Below, piece by piece: positions 9,051 through 18,900 of a stretch of DNA of 64,000 nucleotides (the stretch's first letter is position 1; every line of letters starts with the position of its first letter). A program made the position numbers and the translations under genes. Below the pieces are notes generated by a model. It saw only the letters and a list, made by a program, of their open reading frames with translations. It was not told the DNA's origin and made no database searches. The DNA comes from Ornithinimicrobium faecis (GTDB lineage Bacteria > Actinomycetota > Actinomycetes > Actinomycetales > Dermatophilaceae), in assembly GCF_023923225.1 (NCBI RefSeq), contig NZ_CP099489.1, positions 1,488,001 to 1,552,000 on the forward strand, given 5' to 3'.

Positions 9051-9551
9051 ATGCCGAACACTCCCGTCAGCGCGTCAGGCAAGCCCCCGCGCGTGCCGCC
9101 TCGGTGGTTCGTCACCAGGGCGTGGAAGGTGCACCGGGCGCTCTATCGGCTGATGCCTGGCACGGCCGCGCTGAGCCGGGCCAAGCCGGGCAAGTGGGGG
9201 ACCATGCGGCTCACCGTGCTCGGTCGGCGCAGCGGTCAGGAGCGCAGTGTGATCCTCGCCTACATCGAGGACGGTGCCGACATCGTGACGATGGCGATGA
9301 ACGGCTGGGGCGAGGGCGAACCCGCCTGGTGGCTCAACCTGCAGGCCCACCCGGAGGCGACCCTTGAGCTCAAGGACGGAGGTCCCCGGCCGGTGACGGT
9401 GCGTCGTGCCGAGGGCACCGAGCACGAGCGGCTCTGGGACCGATATCGCGAGGTCGAGGACGGCAAGCTGGACGGTTATGCAGCGCAGCGCTCCACGCCG
9501 ACATCGCTGGTGATCCTGTCCCCGCGGGCCCGACGCGAGCATTCAACCTGA
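9051..9551 (+). CDS. Nitroreductase family deazaflavin (F420)-dependent oxidoreductase, DDN-like
   Basis: 166 residues from ATG 9051, with AGGAG five bases upstream. Split-barrel DDN/FPOR-type protein: the segment LTVLGRRSGQERSVIL, then MNGWGEGEPAWWLNLQAHPEATLEL, then a tail in which R-x-R and W-D-R-Y mark the family. These bind F420H2 and reduce quinones or other substrates; the physiological substrate is unknown. The last codons and the bases after the stop contain an 18-base-spaced direct repeat leading into a dispersed element. Confidence 0.88.
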   Translation: MPNTPVSASGKPPRVPPRWFVTRAWKVHRALYRLMPGTAALSRAKPGKWGTMRLTVLGRRSGQERSVILAYIEDGADIVTMAMNGWGEGEPAWWLNLQAHPEATLELKDGGPRPVTVRRAEGTEHERLWDRYREVEDGKLDGYAAQRSTPTSLVILSPRARREHST

Positions 9552-9556
9552 CGCGA

Positions 9557-9654
9557 GCATTCAAACCGGCGACGTCGGAGTGACGATTGCATCGCTGCTG
9601 GTCAGCGACCTGCGGATGCTCGATCTTGCCGACGTTGCCTGTTCGGGTGCACGC
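9557..9654. repeat. Dispersed intergenic element, copy A
   Basis: About 98 bp with imperfect inverted ends: GCATTCAAACCGGCGACGTC at the left pairs with GACGTTGCCTGTTCGGGTGC at the right, 17 of 22 positions matching over the arms. The centre GATTGCATCGCTGCTGGTCAG is shared with copies at 22243-22342 and 56836-56936. No reading frame is conserved. It could be a structured RNA, a MITE-like unit or a protein-binding site. Confidence 0.7.
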
Positions 9655-9670
9655 GGGGGACCAGGTGCTC

Positions 9671-9790
9671 GTGCGCTCGGTGGCCGGTGGGATCGCAACA
9701 CCGTGCGCTCGGTGGCCGGTGGGATCGCAACACCGTGCGCTCGGTGGCCGGTGGGATCGCAACACCGTGCGCTCGGTGGCCGGTGAGACC
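9671..9790. repeat. 32-bp tandem repeat, about 3.6 copies
   Basis: The unit starts GTGCGCTCGGTGGCCGGTGG and continues GATCGCAACACC. Copies lie at 9671-9702, 9703-9734 and 9735-9766, identical, then a partial fourth from 9767 that degenerates after GCCGGTGAGACC. The unit length is not a multiple of three and no gene covers it. No spacers separate the copies, so it is not a CRISPR array. Together with copy A it fills the 442-base gap before the giant protease gene. Confidence 0.9.
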
Positions 9791-9901
9791 AGGCGCTCGC
9801 GCGCTCGGTCGCGTGGGGGGTGGGTAACTAACGGGTAGGTCACGGGACGTGGACAAAGATCACAACTCACCCAAGGTGCGCCCAAGGTTTCGTCAACATC
9901 C

Positions 9902-9930
9902 TTTCGGGCGGTTCTCAGGCGGACTATTTT
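9902..9930 (+). promoter_or_regulatory. Possible promoter of the giant protease gene
   Basis: TTTCGG (9902-9907) and TATTTT (9925-9930) are separated by 17 bases, giving a 60-base leader and the site TTGGAG five bases before ATG 9994. The rest of 9791-9993 shows no gene. Confidence 0.3.
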
Positions 9931-9993
9931 GCGAGCATCCGGTGAGCATTCCCCTGGTGGGGTGTGCCCTGAAACCCCGCTCTTGGAGTAGCA

Positions 9994-12900
9994 ATGGCGC
10001 TGCGCGCAACTTGGTCCCGTCTGCTGGCCCTCGTCCTTGGATGGTCGCTCGTGCTGAGCGTCTTTGGGATGGCCCCGAGCATGGCGGCAGTCAGCCCACC
10101 AGCGATCGGCACATCACCAGCGACCGGCACCCAGGCCGCGGCACCAGTCGGCGCCGCGGCCTCGTCAGGTCTGCAGCCCGCGGCCGACGCCGTCGCCGCG
10201 GACGAGGTGGAGCTGGAGGGGGAGAGCACCTCACTGCTCGAGGGCCTGGACGTGCCGATTGCCGATGTGGACCCGGCCGCCGCGGAGGTGACCGGACCCA
10301 ACGCCGCCAGCACCGACACCGAGGGCACAGCCGACGACAGCGCCGCAGACGACAGCGCCGCCGAGGAAGCAGCCGCTGCGGTGCCGACCAGCCCGTTGGA
10401 GGCGGCGCTGGTGCGCCCGGAACCAGCCGAGGCCAAGATCAACCCGGCCGTCACCGAGGCGCTGGCCGACGAGACTGACGGCCTGGTCACGGTCGTCATC
10501 GAGCTCACCGGCTCGGCCGACCTGGAGGCTGTGAATGCGCAGGCCCAGGCCGCCGGGCTTGCAGCTGCGGACGAGGCGCGAGCTGGATTCGGCACCTATG
10601 GCGAGGAGGCCGCCCGCGAGGCGGACCAGGCCGCCGACGCGGCCCGCGGTCAGGTCGTCACGGACACCCTGCGTGCGACCGGTGCCGACCAGCGCGCCGC
10701 GCTGATCGCTGACCTCAGCGCGACCGCGCCGGAGGGTGACGCCGAGACCACCACCGCGGAGGCAGACGCCGAGAGCGCCGCCAAGGAATCCGACGCCGAG
10801 GAGACCAACACTGAGGCGACCGACGCCGGCGCGCCGGCCGTTGGCGCCCCGGTCGACCTCTGGATCGTCAACAGCGTCGGCGCCACCATCGACGCCGACA
10901 CCCTCGCCGAGCTCGAGGCCCGCGAGGACGTGGCCCACGTGCGCCTGCAGGAGCAGGTCGAGCTCCCCGAGATGCAGAGCGAGCCGGCCCTGCCGTCCTG
11001 GTCGCTGGAGAAGGTGCACGCCCCGCAGACCTGGGGCGAGTATGGCTATCGCGGCGAGGGCGTCACGGTTGCCGTGCTGGACTCCGGCATCGACGCCGAC
11101 CACCCGGCCCTGGCCGGGCAGTATCGCGGCCGCGACGGTGACCACTCCGACTCCTGGTTCGTCACCACCGGCGAGAACTATCCGACCCCTGGCGACGGCA
11201 ACGGCCACGGCACCCACGTCACCGGCTCCATCGCCGGTGGCCCTCCCGGTGAGGTCATCGGTGTCGCCCCCGACGCCGAGTTCATCGGCGTGAAGATCCT
11301 CACCGACGGCGGTCGCGGCGGCGAGGTCGGCATCCTCTCGGGCATGCAGTGGGTCCTGGCTCCCGGCGGTGACCCGGCGAAGGCACCGGACATCGCCAGC
11401 AACTCCTGGGGCAGCGGCCCCGGCAACAACCGGGTGTTCTGGGAGGCCGTGGCCGCCTGGCGCGCGGCCGGCATCGTGCCCCTGTTTGCCAACGGCAACG
11501 ACGGCCCGGCCGGAGGCACCGTGGGCAACCCCGGTGGCTATCCGCACTCGATCGGTGTCGGCGCGACCGACAGCAACGACCAGATCGCCAGCTTCTCCAG
11601 CCGTGGGCCGGTCGTGTGGGACGGTGTCGAATACACCAAGCCCCAGATCAGCGCCCCGGGCGCGGCGATCCGCTCCTCCTGGCCGCAGGACTCCGGGCAG
11701 GACTATCACACGATCTCGGGCACCTCGATGGCCACGCCGCACGTCAGCGGCGTCGCGGCCCTGGTGCTCTCGGCCGCGCCCGGCCTGAGCGTCGACGAGC
11801 TCCAGGCCCTCCTGGAGGACACGGCGCGCACCGAGCAGTTCATGGGCGCGCTGCCCAACAACGCCTTCGGGCACGGCATCGTCGACGCCTACGCCGCAAC
11901 GACCCGCGCCGCGCACTCCGGCCTGATCTCCGGCACGGTGAGCGGCCCCGAGGGCCCGGTCGCCGCGACCATCACGGTCGTCGATGGTCAGGCCACGACG
12001 GCGGACGCCACCACCGGCGACTACGAGCTGTATGCCGAAGGGGGCACCCAGACCGTCCAGGTCACCGCCTACGGGTTCGCCAGCCAGGAGCACTCCGTCG
12101 AGGTGACCGAGGGTGGGCACGTCGAGCTCGACATCACCCTGGTCGCCCAGGCGAGCGCCACGCTGTCCGGCACGGTGACTGCTGGCGATGCTCCGGTGAG
12201 TGGCGCGGCCGTCCACATCGCCGGTCAGACCGGCACCACGACATACACCGACCAGGACGGAGCCTTTGCCCTGCAGGTGCCCCACGGCACCCACGAGCTC
12301 GCTGTCAAGGCCACCGGCTATCGCCCCTGGAGCGGCGAGATCAGCATCGAGGGCGACCTGGTCCAGGACGTCTCGCTCGAGGCCCTCGCCCTGGAAGGCT
12401 CGCCGACCTGGACCCAGCTCAAGGCCAACCCCGCAGGTCACGGGCTCGCAGACTCCGGTCTGCACGCCGCGAGCCTGGAGCAGCAGTGGAGCACGAGGGT
12501 CGGCACCACCATGTTCAGCTCACCGGTGGCCGACGAGGACAGCGTCTATCAGCTGGAGACCGCGGGTGGGCTGACCGCGCTGGACAAGGTGACCGGTGAG
12601 ATCCGCTGGCAGGTCCCGACGGGCGGCGGCCAGCGAGGCACCCCGGCGATCTCCGCTGACGGCGAGACGGTCTATGTCACGACCGGTGGCAACGCCACGA
12701 TGCTCGCGCTCAACACCCAGGACGGGTCCACCCTCTGGAGCTATGACTTCGAGGGTGAGGTGCCCACCTATGCGAGCCCAACCATCGTCGACGGCACCGT
12801 CTATGTCGCGGTCGGCAACGGTGAGGCGGGCTCCGTGCACGCCGTCGACGCCGCCACGGGCGAGCGGGTCTGGCGCACGGCCATCGGCGGTGGCGTCTTC

Positions 12901-15900
12901 TTCGGCCCTGCCGTCGCGGACGGCGTGGCCGTTGCCGCCAGCACCGCCACCGGACGGGTCGTGGGCCTGGACACCGCCACGGGCGAGATCCTGTGGGAGC
13001 GCAGTGAGACGATCTCGATCTCGTTGCCGGCCATTGACGCGGGCAAGGTCTATCTCGGCACGAGCAACGAGACGTTCACCAGCGGTTCGGTGCTGGCCCT
13101 CGACCTGCTCACCGGCGCGGAGGTCTGGGAGACCGAGGGTGGCGACACCCAGGGCAGCAGCCCCGTGCTCTATGACGACCTGGTGATCCTGGGCTCGCAC
13201 ACCGCGGGCTCGGTCTCGGCCTACGACGCCAGCACCGGTGAGATCGTCTGGAACCACTTCGTCGGCAGCGCCGTGACCTCCTCGGTCGCGGTCACCACCG
13301 GCGGCGTGGTGCTCGGGGCCTCCCAGAACTGGGGCGTCTATGCCCTCGACGCGACCTCCGGTGAGGTGCTCTGGGAGGACCAGCTGCCGGCGCCGATCCT
13401 GGCCTCGACCGCGGTCTCCGACGACTCGGTCATCATGGTCGCGCGCGACGGCACGATGGCCGCCTATCGCTCGACCGGCGGGCTGACCGGCACCGTCACC
13501 GGCCCCGACGGCCCGGTCGAGGCGACCGTTGAGCTGGTCGGCACCGACTATGAGACCACCACTGACCCAGCCACGGGAACCTATGAGCTGCGCGCGCCGG
13601 AGGGCGACTACACGCTCTCGATCAGTCGCTACGGGTTGTCCACCCACACGCAGGAGATCACCCTGCGCGCCACCTCGGACCTGACCGTCGACGCCACCCT
13701 CACCGCGGTCGGCAACGGCACGGTCGCCGGCACGGTGACCGACGCGGACGGCACCGCGCTGGAGGGCGCCAGCGTCACCCTCGATGGTGTCCCGCTCGAC
13801 CCGGCCAGCACCGGAGCGGACGGCTCCTTCACCCTTGAGCCGGTCGCCGAGGGCACCTGGACGCTGCGCGTGGAGATGACCGGCTGGGCCCCGCACGAGC
13901 AGGAGCTCACTGTCACGACTGGTGAGACGACCAGCGTGGAGATCGCCCTCGAGGGCTTCGACCTGGCCGTGGTCGCCGACTACAACAGTCGACTCGGCAA
14001 CATCCTGCGCGAGCAGGGCTATTCGGTGGACGATCTGAGCTTCGCCCAGGCCGCCGAGGCGCCGGAGCAATATCGCGCGATCGTCCTCAACGGCAGCAGC
14101 GAGGACCAGGCCCGCAACAACGTCGAGGCCATCGAGACCCTCGTGCCGGCGGCCGACGCGGCGGGCACCAGCCTCGTCGTCCTGGACAGCTGGGGCGCCA
14201 CCAGCGGAGCCGTCGACGAGGTCCTGGCGGCCCGCGGCAGCGACGCCACCGTCGGCACGGGCTCCAACGACCGGGGCCAGGTCTGGCTGAGCAGCGACAT
14301 CGAGCACCCGATCACCGCGCCCATCGACCAGGACCGGTTCCCGATCCTGAGCGGCAAGTATCACGCCTGGATCGAGGGCTATGAGGGCGCCACCCTGGCC
14401 ACCCTCGGCACCGACGAGGACGGTGCCCGCGGTGCAGGCATTGCCTATGAGCGCACCTCCGACGGCTCCGTCCAGGTGCTGCTGCCCACCCACAGCGCCA
14501 GCGTGCTGGTCGGTCCCGACGAGACGTGGACCGCCGGCGCGGAGGAGATCTTTGTCGCCGCCGTCGAGCACGCGACCGCCGCACAGTTCGGCACCGTCGC
14601 GCTGACCGTGACCGGCCCCGAGGGTCCGGTCGACGCCGACGTCTCGGTGGTCGACTCCTACGAGCAGGAGCCCCTGCCCGGGGGCACCGGCGACCTGTTC
14701 CTCCCGGCGGGGGAGCACACGCTGCGCATCACCGCCCCCGGCATGACCGCCAGCGAGCAGCCCATCACCGTCGTGGAGGGCGAGACGGCCGAGTTGGCCG
14801 TCGAGCTCGTCGCCTCGGACAACGGGTCCGTCGGCGGCACCGTCACCACCTCCTCCGGCGCCCCCATCGCGGGGGCCTCCGTGGCAGTGGCTGATGGCGA
14901 GCCGGTCACCACCGGCGCCGACGGCACCTATCTGATCGCGGACCTGGCGGTCGGCACGTATGCCGTGTCCGCCTCCGCGGACGGCTACACCGCCGCGACG
15001 GTCGAGGACGTGGCGGTCACGGCCGGCACCGTCACGCAGGTGGACCTCACGCTCCAGGCGGCCCCGAGGGTCGCCGTGGTGGGGGACTACGACCAGCGGA
15101 TGACCGACTTCCTGACCGCGGCTCAGATCCCGGCCACCGCGACCGAGTGGGAGGTCATGGACCAGCTCGGCGACTACGACGTCGTGATCCTCAACCACCC
15201 GGACGCCATCGCTGACCAGCAGTGGTTGGAGAACCTCGCCGCCTTCGACGAGGCCGGGGTGAGCGTCATCTTCCCCGCAGCCAACAGCCCGGTCAACACC
15301 CGTGGCATCCACGAGTTGTCGGACCTCACCGGCAACCCGGCCTCGGTCGAGCGGTTTGGCGGGTTCAGCAGTGATCCGCCCATCGAGCTCACCGACATCG
15401 CGGATCACCCGATCACCGCGGGTCTGGGTGAGGAGCCGGTGATCTATCTCAACGCGGGGGCCGACGCGCCCTACTTCGTGGACTATCAGGGCGTCGCCCT
15501 GGGCACGGTCGGCGCAGAAGGCACCCAGGTGGGCACCGGCATTGCCTATGACGTGCGCACCCCGGACAGCGTGCACGTGCTGCTCAGCGGTCTGTTCGTC
15601 GCAGCCGGCACCGAGACCGACGTGGAGTGGGCACCGGAGGGTGGCCAGCTGTTCCTCAACGCCGTCCGCTATGCCGGGTCCCCGAACCTCGCCCAGATCT
15701 CGGGGTCGGTCACTGACCCCGAGGGGGCTCCGATCGCGGCCGCCCGGGCCAGCGTGGAGGGCACGAACTGGACGGCGACGAGCAACAGCGAGGGTGAGTT
15801 CCTGCTGGGTCTGCCCGACGGCACCCACACCGTGCAGATCAGCGCCTTCGGCTACGTTTCTCAGACCCACGAGATCACCGTCGTGGACGGCGCCGCACAG

Positions 15901-18900
15901 GACCTCGACATCGTGCTCGAGCTGGGTGACGTCGGATCGCTCGGCGGCACCGTCACCGGGGCAGCACTGCCCGGCACCGGGCTGTCCGACGCTGACACCA
16001 CCGCTGACCTGATGGCCGACGGCATCCCCGTCGAGGGCGCCGTCGTCCGGATCAGCGGCACGGCGCGGGAGACGCAGACCGACGCGGACGGCCACTACAC
16101 CTTCCCGAACGTGGAGGTCGGTGAGCAGGAGCTGGAGATCGAGCTGGACGGCTACATCCGCACGATGCACGCCTTCGACATGACGGCCGGGGAGCACACC
16201 GAGGACGCGGTGATCCTCGAGTCCGCCACGGTCGGGGTCGTCGCCGACTCGGACTCGGGCGTGCACGAGGGCCGGCTCAAGGCCTTCCTCACCGACTGGG
16301 GCTACACCCCGGTCGACGTCGACTGGACCGACGGGGAGGCCCTCGCCGAGGTCGACATGGTGCTGGTCAACGACCCGGACGAGATCGTCGAGCAGCTGCC
16401 GACCTTCCTCGACCACGCCAACCGCGGCGACCTGCCGGTCGTGTGGACCGGCAACCGGGACCGCGGCGTCATCGAGCGCATGGTCACGATGTATGGCAAC
16501 CCGGAGACCTACATCGAGGGCTCGCTGGACGGCAACGTGACCACCACGGTCACCGCCGACCACCCGCTGACCCAGGGCCTGCCGGAGACCTTTGCCACCA
16601 CGGACGAGGGCCGGATGTATGGCGGGTTCACCGGCTATTCCGGCACGACCGTGGCCACCATCGCCAGCGAGGAGGGCCCGGCCGGTGACGCGATCGCCTT
16701 CGACGGTCGCACCGTCGGGTCGGTCGATGTGCTGCTGTCCACCAACGGCGCGACCGCCTACGGCGCAGTCGGCACGCGGGACCTCGTCGAGTTCTACTTC
16801 AGCCCGGAGACGTCCCGCTCGCTGACCAACGCCCTGCAGTGGGCCCTGACCGCTGACGGACTCGGGTCCGACACCCGCGGCAGCGTCGTCACGGCCGCCG
16901 GTGAGCCCATCGAGGCGACGGTGACCGTCGAGGAGACGGGCCGCACCTACCCGGCGCGGGCGGGAGACGGGAGCTACGTCATACCGCTTGAGCCTGGCAC
17001 CTGGACGCTGACCGCCGAGACCTTCGGCTATGAGCCGGCCAGCACCTCGGTGACCATCGTGGAGGGGGAGTCGATCACCTCGGCGATCACCCTGCCGCAG
17101 TCACCGGGTGCCGGGATCAGCGGCACAGTCGTCTCGGCCGACGGTGCGCCGGTGGCCGGGGCGTCGGTGGTCGTGGACGGCACGGAGTATGCCGACACAA
17201 CAGCTGCCGACGGGACGTTCGCCTTTGCGCATCTCCCGGCGGGCGACTGGCTGGTCGTGGCCAGCGCCGAGGGTCAGGTCACCGACTTCGTCGACGTCAC
17301 GGTCGCCGACGGTGTCCCGGCGACGGCGCAGGCACGGCTGGGTGTGAGTGCCCACGTCGCGCTGATCGGGGACAACTCCGCCGGAGTCATGGGCGAGTTC
17401 CTGGTGGGCAACGGCTACACCATCGAGTCGTTCGGTTATCGCGAGCTGGCGAGCGTGGATCTGGCCTCCGGTGCCTTTGACGTCGTCTTCCTCAACGGCG
17501 ACAGCCTGCAGCCGACGGCGGAGGAGTTCACCGCCTTCCTGGACCTGGCCGCGGCGCACGACATCTCGGTCATCCTGCCCTCGCAATACAACACCGGGTC
17601 GATTCGCACCCTCTCCGCCGTCACCGGTGATCCGGAGTCGGTCGACAGTGACTTCGAGGCCAACGCGGTCGGCTATCTCGTGGGCGCCGAGCACCCCGTG
17701 CTCGACGGTTATGAGGTGGGTGAGACGGTCACGCTGGTGACCCGGCCGGGCAGCAACCAGCAGTTCCAGTCCTTCGCCGGCTATTCCGGCACGGTGCTGG
17801 CGCAGACGGTGCACCCGGAGACCGGGAACACCCTCGACCTCGGGTTGGCCTATGACTTCGTCACGCCCGGGTCAGTCCACCTGCTGCTGGGCAACCTGGC
17901 CGGCGGCTACTACGGCTCGCCGGTCCGGGGCTGGACCACCGACGCCGAGCGCATCACGCTCAACGGTGTGGCGTGGGCCATGGAGGCCCGCCAGAGTGAC
18001 GTCCACGGCACGGTCACCGGCAACGGTGGACCGGTCGAGGGCGCCACGGTGAGCGTGGCCGGCACGACGATCAGCGACGAGACCGGTGCCGACGGCGCCT
18101 ATCAGGTGGGTGTCGCTTCTGGCGAGTTCACCCTCGAGGTCACCGCGGCCGGGTTCGAGCCGTTCAGCGAGACCGTCACGGTCGCGCCGGAGGAGAGCCT
18201 GCTGCACGACATCGAGCTCACCCCGCTGGCCGAGTCGAGCCTGACCGTCACCGTCACCGACGAGGTGACCGGTGAACCGGTGGCCGGCGCGGTGGTCGAG
18301 ATCGAGGGCCCGACCGACGCCTCCGCGGACAGCGTTGAGGACGGCACTGCGGTCTTCGAGCCGGTGCTGGTCGGTGACTATGCGCTCACCATCACCGGCC
18401 CGAACCACGTCGTGGCCACCGCCGAGGTCACGGTGGGTGAGGAGCCCGCGACGCTGACCGTGGCGATCGCGCCGATCCAGGTCGGTGTGCTCGGCGACGT
18501 GCGCGGTGACCTGACGCAGTTCCTGGTCGCTGAGGGCGTGGCGTCCGAGGAGGTCGCCTGGGCCGACGTGGCCGGGACGATCGAGGACTACGGCGTCGTG
18601 GTCGTCAACGGCGGCGAGCCGAGCGAGGCGGAGTTTGACGCGCTGATCTCGGCCGCCGACGAGGCGCAGGTCGACCTGGTCTTCAGCGGCACGCACGGTG
18701 TCACCGAGGGCGGCCTGCGGCTGCTCGAGGCGCACGGCGAGGGCGTGACTGTCGGTGGCCAGGGCTACCGTGACGGAGCAGTGGGGCTGACCGAGCTGGC
18801 GGAGCACCCGATCTTCGCCGATGTCACCGACCCGGCCCACATCATCGGTGACGATGGCTACTACAGCTGGCTGTCGGCATACGAGGGTGAGTCGTTGGCG

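Noticed and set aside
8530..9153. Plus-strand frame of 207 codons opposite the hypothetical gene at 8491-8931
   Set aside because: Crosses the divergent promoter and into the DDN-like gene in another frame; the sequence is Arg/Pro/Val-rich without motif.
9671..9790. CRISPR array
   Set aside because: The 32-bp units are directly adjacent with no spacers, and no cas genes are present.
12520..16563. Minus-strand open frame of 1347 codons inside the giant protease gene
   Set aside because: Composition is typical of an antisense shadow of a high-GC3 gene (rich in Arg, Gly, Asp, His and Val), it has no family motif, and the plus-strand frame has intact catalytic and repeated domains.
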